A stretch of DNA of 37,015 nt from Pseudomonadota bacterium (GCA_020051095.1 JAGVJN010000048.1:1-37015), one strand, 5' to 3'; positions 24,602 to 33,654 are shown, numbered from the stretch's first letter. Numbers and translations: made by a program. Notes: a model not told the origin generated them from the sequence alone.

Positions 24602-25080
24602 GATACATCTCAACAACAAAAGGAACCAGCATTATAATTTTAGCACATTTAATGTGATGTATTGATGCTTGCCTTGGTACAAGATAACATCCTCTATACC
24701 GGACAAAAACTGATATCTAGTACGTGCCCGAGCCCGTGCCCATGCCCGTGCCCGAATTTTAATGGGCACAGTTCTCTATTTTTCGGTGGACTGCTTCAAT
24801 ATCTAAGTTTATCTTTTAATTCTTTAAAACCGGGCACGGGCTCGGGCTCGGGCACGTATTAGTTCTTTGTTTTTTGTCCGGTACAAAGGACAAAATCTTC
24901 GTACTGGACCATTTTTAAAATGGTCTGTGTACAGGAACGGAGTCGCTGATCTTTTTTATCAAACTCAGATTAATTTTAATACAATATCTGCAACGATTTG
25001 ATTTCAATGATGAAATGGATATCGCACTTTGACTAAACCTGAGTTACACTAACCAAATAACTTATCATGTATGATGATTA
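24602..25080. other. Intergenic region with repeat copy 2 and a hairpin
   Basis: No gene is supported here; a short frame at 24662-24862 merely reads through the repeat. Besides the repeat (24699-24881), there is a perfect hairpin GACCATTTT-T-AAAATGGTC at 24907-24925. A TTGACT at about 25030 may belong to the promoter of the gene at 25081. Confidence 0.55.
24699..24881. mobile_element. GTGCCC-arm MITE-like repeat, copy 2, with TA flanks
   Basis: The ends are CCGGACAAAAA (24699-24709) and its complement TTTTTGTCCGG (ending 24881), each bordered by TA, the target duplication typical of IS630/Tc1-mariner-type elements. Inside, the left arm has a run of GTGCCC, GAGCCC and ATGCCC hexamers (more than in copy 1), and the right arm has the complementary GGGCAC/GGGCTC units. 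The core is almost identical to that at 21811-21974. It carries no transposase, so mobilisation would need one supplied in trans. Confidence 0.75.
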
Positions 25081-25860
25081 ATGACCAATCCTGAAAGAAA
25101 AAAAACAATTGCGGGATTGTTGTTTATCCTGTGTGCGATCACTTGGATTTTAACCTTTTGGTATAAAGACAAACTACCGCCCCCTAGCTTTTATGCTGGG
25201 CGGGATTTTTCTGCGCCAGTCCAGACACCGTCTGAAAATGAACCGTTTGAAATTAATACAAATGAACAACGATATTTAATTACTCCGCTATTTTTCTATG
25301 ATTTGACCGGTGTGGTCGTATCGTTAAGCAATGCGGATGGATTTACCAATATCTGGCACCATCGACGTTGGAAAGATTTTATCAATGTCCGCGATCTCTG
25401 TGTCATTTGGGATCCGAATGTGACCAGTGGCATCTATCAAAACCTGGAATTCTCCAGCGACAGTTGGACCTGCTGGGTCACTTGGCCGGATAGGGAAACC
25501 TCCCATCGCTTTGATGCCTACGCTTTATCAAACAATCACCTTTTAACAACGGATTTAATCGTCAAAAAAGCATTGCTGTCGGCAAATATTGGCGATGTGG
25601 TCAGTGCTAAAGGCATGTTGGTCAATTATGAAAATCTATCGAATGGCATGAAAAGAAGCACCAGCACCACTCGAACCGATGGTGGTCAAGGTGCCTGTGA
25701 AACCATTTATTTAACCGATTTTCATGTGATTGCCAAGGCACACCCCACGCTTCGCATCCTGAATAAATTTTCGTTTTGGGGTATGTGGTTAACCTTATTA
25801 GAGTATTTTTATTTTGTCTTTACCATCCCCCATCGGGCTAGAGGAATTACGCCAAAATAA
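25081..25860 (+). CDS. Membrane-anchored orphan, 259 aa
   Basis: The protein has an N-terminal membrane segment (residues 9-26, AGLLFILCAITWILTFWY), a large probably periplasmic region of about 190 residues with several Trp residues and a few Cys (DLCVIWDP, WTCWVTWPD), and a C-terminal membrane segment near residues 230-250 (FWGMWLTLLEYFYFVFTI). I recognise no family. The downstream MBL lipoprotein gene begins 4 bases after its stop, so the two are translationally coupled and may work together in the envelope. Confidence 0.75.
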   Translation: MTNPERKKTIAGLLFILCAITWILTFWYKDKLPPPSFYAGRDFSAPVQTPSENEPFEINTNEQRYLITPLFFYDLTGVVVSLSNADGFTNIWHHRRWKDFINVRDLCVIWDPNVTSGIYQNLEFSSDSWTCWVTWPDRETSHRFDAYALSNNHLLTTDLIVKKALLSANIGDVVSAKGMLVNYENLSNGMKRSTSTTRTDGGQGACETIYLTDFHVIAKAHPTLRILNKFSFWGMWLTLLEYFYFVFTIPHRARGITPK

Positions 25861-25864
25861 GTCA

Positions 25865-26890
25865 ATGAAAATGATTCGTTTTATAATATGCCTGTTGGCT
25901 ATTTTAATCATCCTCATGGTAGGCGGCTGTCAGAGCATTGGCTATCAAGGCCCCGTGTCTGATCACTTTGATGGCAAGCGCTTTCATTTCCCTGGAGAAT
26001 CAGCAAAGCCCCAAAGCTTAGCCTATAATGCATACATTTTTTGGAAGGCTATTAGCCAAAATCCTTGGCCAAAACTCCTAGAAAACCCCAAACCATCCCC
26101 CAAAACTAATCACTTTCCCCAGGTTCGCTTCATTAATCATGAAACCATTTTAATTCAATCAGGTGAAACGACTATTTTAACCGATCCTATATATAGTTAT
26201 CGCTCGAGCCCTCTGCCAATCATTGGCCCAGCAAGACATCGTTTGCCAGGGATGCACTTTAACGAATTACCGAAAATTGATATTGTTTTGATTTCACACA
26301 ATCACTATGACCATTTAGATATACCAACATTAAAGCGATTGGAGTATCAATATCACCCGCTGTTTATTGTGCCGCTTGGAAATAAGCACCTTCTAAAGGC
26401 ACACAAGATTCAAAATGTGGTCGAAATGGATTGGTGGCAACGCATTTCTCATCATCGTACCCAAATAACTATGTTGCCAGCACAACACAGCTCGCAGCGA
26501 TTTGTATTCGACTCCAACCGCACTTTATGGGCATCCTATGGCATCGATTTCCCAGGGCATAAGTACTTTTTTGCGGGTGATACCGCTTATAATGTGCACT
26601 TCAAAGAAATCAAACGACGCTGGGGGAAACCCGATCTAGCCATGTTACCAATCGGTTCTTATGAACCAAGAAAGCTATTGCGGCATGAGCATTTAACGCC
26701 CGATGATGCCATGCTTGCTCATCGAGATCTAGGCGCCAAACGTTCTTTTGCCACCCATTGGCTCACCTTCCAATTAAGCAACGTTTACCCAGATGAAGTA
26801 TTGCAAGCATTTGAATTAGCTCTGAAAAAACACCATATTCCCAGGCAGGAATTTGTTCTATTACAAAATGGGCAAACGATGCAACACTAA
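25865..26890 (+). CDS. MBL-fold lipoprotein, NAPE-PLD-like
   Basis: The 341-residue protein begins with a lipoprotein signal (lipobox VGGC, Cys22) and continues as a metallo-beta-lactamase fold of the N-acyl-phosphatidylethanolamine phospholipase D / UlaG-like type. The metal motif is SHNHYDHLD (HNHYDH 145-150), preceded by ILTDPIYSYRSSPLPIIGPA, the family's typical DP...S block. Later blocks are MLPAQHSS, FFAGDTAY and LPIGSYEPR. It is probably an envelope-anchored phosphodiesterase; whether it cleaves phospholipid is not shown. I choose the ATG at 25865, which gives a proper signal; the frame extends to 25814 inside the upstream gene. The promoter is presumably shared with that gene. Confidence 0.9.
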   Translation: MKMIRFIICLLAILIILMVGGCQSIGYQGPVSDHFDGKRFHFPGESAKPQSLAYNAYIFWKAISQNPWPKLLENPKPSPKTNHFPQVRFINHETILIQSGETTILTDPIYSYRSSPLPIIGPARHRLPGMHFNELPKIDIVLISHNHYDHLDIPTLKRLEYQYHPLFIVPLGNKHLLKAHKIQNVVEMDWWQRISHHRTQITMLPAQHSSQRFVFDSNRTLWASYGIDFPGHKYFFAGDTAYNVHFKEIKRRWGKPDLAMLPIGSYEPRKLLRHEHLTPDDAMLAHRDLGAKRSFATHWLTFQLSNVYPDEVLQAFELALKKHHIPRQEFVLLQNGQTMQH

Positions 26891-26903
26891 ATCGATGCGT
26901 GCT

Positions 26904-27494
26904 CTAAATAATACGGACTTGCTGTTGTCGGAGCTTTTGCTTGATTTGTTCATACTTGGCTTTATCGAGAGGTCTCGTTGCGGCATCAATCAATGTGCAT
27001 TCAAAGCCTTCTGAGACAGCATCTTGAATGGTGCAATACACACAAATATCAGCCGCTAGCCCCGCAAAATAGAGCGAGGTAACGCCTCTTGCCCGTAAGT
27101 AGCCGGCTAAGCCGGTGTTGTACTTGCGATGATTGTCGTAAAAACCGCTATAACTATCCACGCGCTTATCACTGCCTTTACGAATTATCGCTTCAATTGG
27201 ATTTTGATTTAATTGGGGATGCAAAGCTGCTCCATGACTTCCTTGAATGCAATGGTCCGGCCACAAAATTTGCTCATATCCATCCAGCCTAATCACATCA
27301 AATGGCTTTTTACCTGGGTGGTTTGAGGCAAAACTTAAGTGATCGTGAGGGTGCCAATCTTGGGTGGCAACCACCAAATCAAATTGAGTCATTTCTTGAT
27401 TAATGATGGGTACAATCGCATCACCATCGGGTACAGGTAATGCACCAGTCGGCATGAAATCATTTTGAACATCGACTAAAATTAACACCTTCAT
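26904..27494 (-). CDS. pncA: Nicotinamidase
   Basis: The 196-residue enzyme has the complete cysteine-hydrolase triad of nicotinamidases: Asp8 in LILVDVQNDF, Lys106 in IIRKGSDK and Cys151 in AGLAADICVYCT. The metal-site segment TQDWHPHDH (44-52) and WPDHC (78-82) are also present. It converts nicotinamide to nicotinate and ammonia in the cytosol. It lies 2 bases after the pncB stop, and its product is PncB's substrate, so the pair forms a two-step NAD salvage operon. Confidence 0.96.
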   Translation of the reverse strand: MKVLILVDVQNDFMPTGALPVPDGDAIVPIINQEMTQFDLVVATQDWHPHDHLSFASNHPGKKPFDVIRLDGYEQILWPDHCIQGSHGAALHPQLNQNPIEAIIRKGSDKRVDSYSGFYDNHRKYNTGLAGYLRARGVTSLYFAGLAADICVYCTIQDAVSEGFECTLIDAATRPLDKAKYEQIKQKLRQQQVRII

Positions 27495-27496
27495 CG

Positions 27497-28906
27497 TTAC
27501 GCTCTATGCTGCCTTGTCAGTTCATTACGCACATCGTTTAATTGCGTACTTAAACCGACTTTATAGATATGCGGATTATCAAATCGCTTATATTCATTTG
27601 GCAATTGACCTAACCTAATTTTACTATAGTCAGCTAAATCGGATATTGCTTTTGTTTTATCCACTTTTTGACCATTTTCCATCACTTTATGCAACAGCGG
27701 CTCTTTGGCATAATCGAGCACGTCCATCGATTTATCGCGGTCAAATGGATGATGCATGGTTTCAATAGTTGCCACCTCTTCCCCTTCGATAGCCACCACA
27801 TCCGCACCAATGAATTGTCCTTTCTTATCCAGTAGACGATACACTTGTTTTCTATCTGGCAACGTCACTTTTTTTAAACTATCGGATAACTTGATTCGGG
27901 GTTTAGCATTCGCATAAGCTAATTTATAAACGCCATCCAAGGCAGAGTCGGGATCACCAATAACAAGCTTGGTGCCCACACCAAAGATATCAATGGGTGC
28001 TTGTTGTTCTATCAGGCTTTTGATGACATATTCATCTAATTGATTGGATGCAGCAATTTGAACATGTGCCAACCCCGCTTCATCAAGCATTCGTCTAGCC
28101 TGCTTCGACAAATACGCCAGATCCCCGCTATCCAAACGAATACCCTTCAATTGGTGCCCCTGGGCCATCATTTCTTTTGCCACTTGAATCGCATGAGGAA
28201 TACCCGATTCAAGGGTGTTATACGTATCGACTAACAGCACACAATTTTCCGGCCAGATTTCGGCAAATTCTCGAAAAGCCGTCAACTCATCGTCATAACT
28301 TTGTACAAAAGAATGGGCCATGGTGCCAGATACTGGTACCTGATAATCCTTTCCCACACAAACATTGCTGCTCCCATTAAAACCGCCAACCATGGCTGCT
28401 CGGGAAGCAAAATACCCACCAGGTCCTTGGGCACGACGTAAACCAAAATCAATCAATTGCCGATCACCAGACACCAATCGAATACGGCTAGCTTTGGTGG
28501 CAATCAAACTTTGAAAATTAAGAATATTTAACAGCATGGTCTCAAGCAATTGTGCTTCGAGCATGGTTGCTTCTACGCGTAATAGGGGCATCGTTGGGAA
28601 TACCACTTCCCCTTCTCTGCAGGAATAGATGTGGCCTTGAAAACGAAATTGGGATAAATAATCCAGATAATCGGGATGAAATCCAATCGTTTTTAAATAG
28701 GCAATATCGTCATTAGTAAATCGCCAGTTTTCAATGATAGCAAGTAAATCCGCTAAACCGGCAAATACCACATAGCCGCCACTAAAGGGCAATTTTCGAA
28801 AAAAATAATCAAAAATGGCGGGCTGTTGATGATTGCCTCGCAAAAAATAGGCTTGGCCCATGGTTAATTGATATTGGTCGGTATAGGTGCCTGTGAATGC
28901 AATCAT
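27497..28906 (-). CDS. pncB: Nicotinate phosphoribosyltransferase
   Basis: The 469-residue protein opens with TDQYQLTMGQAYFL, the N-terminal signature of nicotinate phosphoribosyltransferases, and contains LIDFGLRRAQGPGGYFASRA, GTMAHSFVQSYDDEL with the catalytic His, the phosphate-binding LKGIRLDSGDL and DIFGVGTKLV. It makes nicotinate mononucleotide from nicotinate and PRPP, with ATP hydrolysis, entering NAD synthesis. AGGA lies just before the ATG. It is first in the pncB-pncA operon and has a palindromic sequence over its likely -10 region. Confidence 0.96.
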   Translation of the reverse strand: MIAFTGTYTDQYQLTMGQAYFLRGNHQQPAIFDYFFRKLPFSGGYVVFAGLADLLAIIENWRFTNDDIAYLKTIGFHPDYLDYLSQFRFQGHIYSCREGEVVFPTMPLLRVEATMLEAQLLETMLLNILNFQSLIATKASRIRLVSGDRQLIDFGLRRAQGPGGYFASRAAMVGGFNGSSNVCVGKDYQVPVSGTMAHSFVQSYDDELTAFREFAEIWPENCVLLVDTYNTLESGIPHAIQVAKEMMAQGHQLKGIRLDSGDLAYLSKQARRMLDEAGLAHVQIAASNQLDEYVIKSLIEQQAPIDIFGVGTKLVIGDPDSALDGVYKLAYANAKPRIKLSDSLKKVTLPDRKQVYRLLDKKGQFIGADVVAIEGEEVATIETMHHPFDRDKSMDVLDYAKEPLLHKVMENGQKVDKTKAISDLADYSKIRLGQLPNEYKRFDNPHIYKVGLSTQLNDVRNELTRQHRA

Positions 28907-28932
28907 GCAACTTCCTTTTCAACGAAATTAGG

Positions 28933-28959
28933 CATTGTACGTCTTTTTGCGTACCAATG
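28933..28959 (-). promoter_or_regulatory. Palindrome over the pncB promoter
   Basis: CATTGTACG (28933-28941) and CGTACCAATG (28950-28959) are inverted copies differing by a single inserted base, separated by 8 bases. On the minus strand the left arm supplies TACAAT, a good -10 (28939-28934), with GTGACA upstream as a loosely spaced -35. A protein bound here would block pncB transcription, so this is a candidate NAD-salvage operator. The regulator is not identified. Confidence 0.5.
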
Positions 28960-29050
28960 TCACCTCGGAAAAGTCCGTGTTGCAGTGCAAGTTTGACTTA
29001 AGCTCGAACGTGACCGTTGGCATTTGCGTTAGGCTCTTAGCATAACCAAA

Positions 29051-30169
29051 TCAATAGATCGTCGCACTGAGTGGATTTGTAGGCTCTGGCGTCACATTTT
29101 GCTCCAACTTAGCCGTAACCTGGCGTATTTTATCCGATAATTGGTTTAGCAGCTGGGATCCATCCCCTTGGCTGACATCATATCGGTGCCAAACATACCG
29201 TGTTGGTCGATCATTGTATTTTTTTGGTTCAAGAACATTATCGTTGGTTAGCGGTTGGATAGCATTGGACTTAAACCAATGCTCAGCGTTTTCTTTGCAA
29301 GATTTTAACGTCGCCAGCGGCACTGCTTCCCATTGATTACTGCTCGATTGATACTGCTTAACAAACAAGATAATCATTGCATCTTGGTCAAATTCCATTT
29401 GTATAAGCTGATCATCCGCTGCGTCTAAATCAAGTAATAATCGATTATATTGTTCTACTAAAAGCTTAATCTCTGGCGTTTGAAGAGCACGGGCTTTCAC
29501 TAATTCATGCGCTGTTAGTTTATTATCCTTCACTGGATTTACTTGCTGTAATTTGATGAAGGCATTTCTATCTCGCTCCTTATCCTTAATCAACTGTTCT
29601 GCCAGTCCTCTGAATAAAGGGTTATCCTCCAGAAAATGCTTTAGTGGCTCCTCATTACTCAACAAATGCTGCTCAATGCAATTCAAAAGCAAAACTGCAG
29701 TCGGTTGGGTTACACTATGGCCTGCTTGAGGGCCCATGACCCAGCGATAAAATCGTGAAAACAGGGTAAATGGGTGCCTTGTCGGATTATCATCCGAATC
29801 AAATGAAAAAACATTCCAGTCCAAGGGAGTTACTTGATCGATAAACGAATACCCATCCAGTGCCCCTCTAATGAGGTTATGCACCAAGTCAAACAAAGTC
29901 GCTGCCACCATAAATGGTAATAAGATGAGTGACAACGCCGTGCCGACGACTAATCCAAGCGTGCCGACAACAACGCCTGCTGAAAAGCGCAGCCATAGTT
30001 TTGCAAATGTAAACCCTTGGTAGGGCAACAAAAAGCCATTAGCGGTGAGTTTGGTAATCAAACCAAAAAAAACGAGGCTATATTGGGTGATATTTAACCA
30101 CAATGACAATGTTGAATAATGAAGAGAGCCCTTCAAGGAACTAAAACAGCGTTTTAAAAAATCAACCAT
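29051..30169 (-). CDS. Membrane orphan with hydrophobic N-terminal third
   Basis: The 372-residue protein has a hydrophobic N-terminal third: segments about 25-45 (NITQYSLVFFGLITKLTANG) and 62-100 (FSAGVVVGTLGLVVGTALSL, then ILLPFMVAATLFDLVHNLI). The rest is soluble and helical, with a Lys/Gln/Glu-rich middle (AEQLIKDKERDRNAFIKLQQ) and a C-terminal helix near KIRQVTAKLEQN. No catalytic motif or signal peptide is visible and no family is recognised. It is divergent from the channel gene at 30277. A poor half-match to a PmrA box lies upstream but is not convincing. Confidence 0.75.
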   Translation of the reverse strand: MVDFLKRCFSSLKGSLHYSTLSLWLNITQYSLVFFGLITKLTANGFLLPYQGFTFAKLWLRFSAGVVVGTLGLVVGTALSLILLPFMVAATLFDLVHNLIRGALDGYSFIDQVTPLDWNVFSFDSDDNPTRHPFTLFSRFYRWVMGPQAGHSVTQPTAVLLLNCIEQHLLSNEEPLKHFLEDNPLFRGLAEQLIKDKERDRNAFIKLQQVNPVKDNKLTAHELVKARALQTPEIKLLVEQYNRLLLDLDAADDQLIQMEFDQDAMIILFVKQYQSSSNQWEAVPLATLKSCKENAEHWFKSNAIQPLTNDNVLEPKKYNDRPTRYVWHRYDVSQGDGSQLLNQLSDKIRQVTAKLEQNVTPEPTNPLSATIY

Positions 30170-30276
30170 AACAAAATTCGAAGTTGCTCCTTAGCCAATT
30201 TGCTAATTGTACCTTCAAAGTCTATATATTTAAATAAGGTTAAGGGAAGAAAGTATCATTGCAAATAGGATATCTC

Positions 30277-31218
30277 ATGATACGTTGGCTCGTCGTTGGA
30301 TTATTGATAATGAATGTTTGCTGGGCTGGACCAACGGAAAAGCCGATGAAGGCGGTGATGGGCATCTACCCGACTTTTATTCATGAGTTAGATTACGCTG
30401 ATGAAAGTTATAAAATCAGCTATTACCTCTGGTTCATCACCGATAACCCGAACTACCGCCCTGACAAGAGTATCGAAATTACCAATGCATTTGACTATCA
30501 ATACAAAAATTATTCGAAGACCTTACGCAAAGATGGTAAATATTTGTATGTGATGCATGTCTATAGTACTAATTTCCACGATTGGAAAGTGGCTAATTTT
30601 CCGTTTGATAAACAAACATTGACCATTCGCGTAGAGGATTCCGATACCATTGATGATATCGTCTTTACTGCTGACAAAAAAGGCAGCACGCTATCTAGTA
30701 ACCTGAATATAGAAGATTGGACCATTTTGAATTTTGAGGTCAAAACCAACGCGCACGCCTATCGATCAAGCTTAGGTGATTATGATGAAAAATATGATAA
30801 ATATTCCCAATTCGTCGCTGAGCTAACCATTCAACGGCATGGTGCCCGCTTGTTTTTCAATTTTTATATTGGGTTTATTGTGTCGATTTTAATATCGTCG
30901 TTTGTGTTTTTTATTGAGCCAAGTGAAATCCGACCACGCGCCAGCTTTACGTTAGCAGCCCTTTTTGGAGCAGTGGGTAATAAATATATCATCGACCGAT
31001 ACCTTCCCATCGTCGATCATTTCACCTTAAATGATGCCATGCAGGTTGCGTCATTTGGTTTAATTCTAACAACCGTGTTATCAACTATCATCACTTACCG
31101 CATTCAACAAAAAAATCCTCATCGCGCAGATACCGTTAACAAATACGTCGGTTGGATCGCTGTGCCTCTGTTTATACTCTTTTATCTCATATTTTTTATA
31201 AAAGCGATTATGTCCTAA
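30277..31218 (+). CDS. Prokaryotic pentameric ligand-gated ion channel homologue
   Basis: A signal peptide (cleavage after CWA, residue 17) precedes a beta-rich extracellular domain containing WKVANFPFDKQTL (FPFD 108-111), the hallmark loop of Cys-loop receptors; as in bacterial members the two loop cysteines are absent. Four membrane segments follow: M1 about 192-213, M2 about 221-241, M3 about 252-276 and M4 about 289-311. The product of 313 residues matches GLIC/ELIC-like channels, which lack the long M3-M4 cytoplasmic loop. It should form pentamers in the inner membrane. The ligand is unknown. The ATG at 30277 has AGGA 6 bases upstream; a TTG at 30259 is the alternative start. Confidence 0.85.
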   Translation: MIRWLVVGLLIMNVCWAGPTEKPMKAVMGIYPTFIHELDYADESYKISYYLWFITDNPNYRPDKSIEITNAFDYQYKNYSKTLRKDGKYLYVMHVYSTNFHDWKVANFPFDKQTLTIRVEDSDTIDDIVFTADKKGSTLSSNLNIEDWTILNFEVKTNAHAYRSSLGDYDEKYDKYSQFVAELTIQRHGARLFFNFYIGFIVSILISSFVFFIEPSEIRPRASFTLAALFGAVGNKYIIDRYLPIVDHFTLNDAMQVASFGLILTTVLSTIITYRIQQKNPHRADTVNKYVGWIAVPLFILFYLIFFIKAIMS

Positions 31219-31267
31219 GTTGGGTTGTCCCCTACCAATTACAATTTAATCTGGCGCTTGCTGAAAA

Positions 31268-32278
31268 TTAAACTTGACTCGATGGCTTATTCAACAGTGA
31301 ACGGTTCTCTTCATTGAGATCTGTATTTTCGACATCAATAGAGCTTAAGTGGGAGCCATGATATCGACCTGCATTAAACACGCGGTCGCCATGGGCATCT
31401 TCTGATTTTTGTTTAAAGAACTGATATAACTTCCCCGTACCCATTGCCCCAATGGCTGTTGGTATAATCGATGTTCCATCGACCCCATTTTTAGATTCAA
31501 AGGTAGCCCCTGCCCCATAATCACCACTGGCAGTCCCATTAATCACGGCATCAACATCAACCAACTCTGTCACCCCACCAAAAGTCACATTTACCATCTT
31601 CGATATGTTCTGGACAAAATCATAACTGCCTTCTTCGACAGGTCCACAATAGTCTGGAACACAAACAGACATATTACTCGTTGCCGGCTTAGTATACTGC
31701 CTTTTCGTAGTGACAATGCCGGAATATTTCAGTGCCGTTAACGCAATCGCATGGGTGTTTAATCCAGCAGTCAGTGCACCGGAGACCGACTTACCAATTT
31801 CAAAGCCATATTCATTCCAACCAGGCATCGCTAAATCAATGCCTTTCTTTTGTTTAAATCGTTCGCGTTCTCGACTGCTTCTAAGATATAAACTTAATGA
31901 AGAACCCAAGGACTTTAAGGCAATACCGAGCATGATAGCAGTTAATGCATAGAGACGTAACGTCTCAGGATCGAGCGTGTCACTTAGATTATCATGAAAA
32001 GAACCTTGACTATTTGCTGGTCTTGAAAAAGAAAATGTTTCAATAATAGAGAAAGCAAAATTGATAACCGTTAAATTAAAGTTGACCGTTCCAGAGATTG
32101 AGCCTGCAAGATAGTAACCAACTGATATGGATTCATCCACTGCAAACGAGGCAGCCGTTAGGACGCCACCCGCGATACTACTAACATTGCCACACCATTC
32201 CAGGCCAGATGCCAAGCCATCGCTCACTGAGTTATAGACGTATTTGCAACCACCCCAGAGATAATCACCCCAACTCAT
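31268..32278 (-). CDS. Orphan with hydrophobic segments, 336 aa
   Basis: No family is recognised. The protein starts MSWGDYLWGGCKYVYNSVSD, a short aromatic amphipathic stretch, followed by a Ser/Ala/Gly-rich region with weakly hydrophobic segments (about 30-50, 55-85 and 110-130, the last being LYALTAIMLGIALKSLGSSL). A basic patch RSSRERERFKQKKG follows, then a polar C-terminal half with a two-Cys segment VCVPDYCGP and Gly/Thr-rich stretches. No signal peptide is obvious. GGAG lies 9 bases before the ATG. It converges on the channel gene, 49 bases away. Effector-like composition is the only hint at function. Confidence 0.75.
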   Translation of the reverse strand: MSWGDYLWGGCKYVYNSVSDGLASGLEWCGNVSSIAGGVLTAASFAVDESISVGYYLAGSISGTVNFNLTVINFAFSIIETFSFSRPANSQGSFHDNLSDTLDPETLRLYALTAIMLGIALKSLGSSLSLYLRSSRERERFKQKKGIDLAMPGWNEYGFEIGKSVSGALTAGLNTHAIALTALKYSGIVTTKRQYTKPATSNMSVCVPDYCGPVEEGSYDFVQNISKMVNVTFGGVTELVDVDAVINGTASGDYGAGATFESKNGVDGTSIIPTAIGAMGTGKLYQFFKQKSEDAHGDRVFNAGRYHGSHLSSIDVENTDLNEENRSLLNKPSSQV

Positions 32279-32445
32279 AATTCGACTCCATAAAAATCTG
32301 AGAGATGTCGTCAGGGGATTAGTTATCCGTTATGTCACCAATCCTGCCAACAAAAGTGGAGAAGAATATATCATTTTCAGGAGCCGATGTACAGTTTTTA
32401 ATCTAAACACAGAGTCCATTATAAAGACATGGCGGCCTTGTTAAG

Positions 32446-33654
32446 TCATGCGACTTCGGCCACACTGGCATCATCATACTGGGGTTGCCGCGATAATTTG
32501 TTATACAATCGAGAGAATAAAATTGGAAAAATACCATTTCCGGTGACGTTCGCACAGGTTCCAAACGGATCGCAAATGAGATAAACAGCGGTTATCAAAC
32601 CGATCATATCACTGGAAAATCCAAGATAAGTTTCTAACAGAGGGGCAACGACAATAATGACGCCACCAGGGACTGCCGCGACTGCATATTTAGCCAATGC
32701 TGTAAAAAATGCAAAAACCATGAAACTCGATAAAGAGGGGATCGGGTAGCCAAATGATGCTAACGTTGCCAACGCTAAAATTGGCACGCCAATCGCACTG
32801 CCAACAGTATGGATATTGATAATGGCAGGAACCAACATTCGTGCTCTGTCGCTATCGCCTAAGTTTTTTTCCGTTGCAACCAAAAGGACAGGCATGGACG
32901 CGGCACTGGAGATAGTGCTTAACCCCGTCAACGTCGCTGGCAAGACATTTCGGAGGTATTGAAACAACCGCTTTGGTTGAAACGCGCTGCCAATACTATA
33001 CCACAGGGTTAAATATACCCATTGAGTAATAATAATTAATAGTAAAACAGGACCATAAATTTTTAACGAGGTTTGCAATACATTGTCAAATTCTAATTTG
33101 AAAATAAAACCGATGATGAATAAGGGTAATAAGGGGATGAATAAGCGTTTTAAGAAAGCATTTGAATACAAATTTAATTGGTTAGCAACTTGTTTGGCCT
33201 TGCGGCTTGGCATGAGGGAAAAAAAGATGCCCGTCATAAATCCAAGCAATAAGGCTCTATCATTGCTAATTAATTTCTTCAGTGTAAATGTCCAAGCAGG
33301 CTGTAAGTGAATCATCGATGGCGCAGGGGTTGTTTGCATATTCAACAATTCAAGCCCAAGATTGCCTGCACTGTAGCCAACCAATAATGCGGTAAAGTTG
33401 GATATAAAAACACAGGCAATCAGCAAAAAAACAAATAAAACAGCCCCTTTTTGCTGGTTAGCAAGACAGGAAAAAACAAAACTAAAGATGATAAACGGCA
33501 GGACAAACTCTAAAATTGATTTCATGCTCAAGCTAAGCGCATAGGACCATGATTTGACTTCAACGGGAACAAGATGACCAAACAGCATAGGTAAGACTAA
33601 AACAGCCAGTAAAAATGCAGGGAGTTTGATTTTGTTGAGAAGTACACGGTTCAT
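32446..33654 (-). CDS. DAACS-family dicarboxylate/amino acid:cation symporter
   Basis: The 402-residue inner-membrane protein resembles the GltP/DctA/SstT family. The N-terminal membrane helices are followed by SMKSILEFVLPFIIFSFVFS, the serine-rich segment TGLSTISSAASMPVLLVATE (equivalent of the SSS re-entrant loop), PAIINIHTVGSAIGVPILAL (NM-DGT region, here diverged) and a second hairpin with DPFGTCANVTGNG (equivalent of D-rT--NV-GD). It likely imports an amino acid or dicarboxylate with Na+ or H+. I choose the ATG at 33654 with GGAG upstream; the frame extends to 33684. Confidence 0.88.
   Translation of the reverse strand: MNRVLLNKIKLPAFLLAVLVLPMLFGHLVPVEVKSWSYALSLSMKSILEFVLPFIIFSFVFSCLANQQKGAVLFVFLLIACVFISNFTALLVGYSAGNLGLELLNMQTTPAPSMIHLQPAWTFTLKKLISNDRALLLGFMTGIFFSLMPSRKAKQVANQLNLYSNAFLKRLFIPLLPLFIIGFIFKLEFDNVLQTSLKIYGPVLLLIIITQWVYLTLWYSIGSAFQPKRLFQYLRNVLPATLTGLSTISSAASMPVLLVATEKNLGDSDRARMLVPAIINIHTVGSAIGVPILALATLASFGYPIPSLSSFMVFAFFTALAKYAVAAVPGGVIIVVAPLLETYLGFSSDMIGLITAVYLICDPFGTCANVTGNGIFPILFSRLYNKLSRQPQYDDASVAEVA

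Noticed and set aside
24662..24862. 66-codon frame containing repeated Pro-Cys dipeptides
   Set aside because: Its sequence is simply the translated GTGCCC hexamer arm of the repeat element.
21841..24870. GTGCCC hexamer runs considered as a CRISPR-like array
   Set aside because: The units are 6 bases, contiguous and without spacers, and form inverted arms of a mobile-type repeat.
30229..30247. Weak PmrA-like half sites upstream of the 29051-30169 gene
   Set aside because: One half matches 7 of 9 and the other 5 of 9 positions in a very AT-rich stretch, which is expected by chance.
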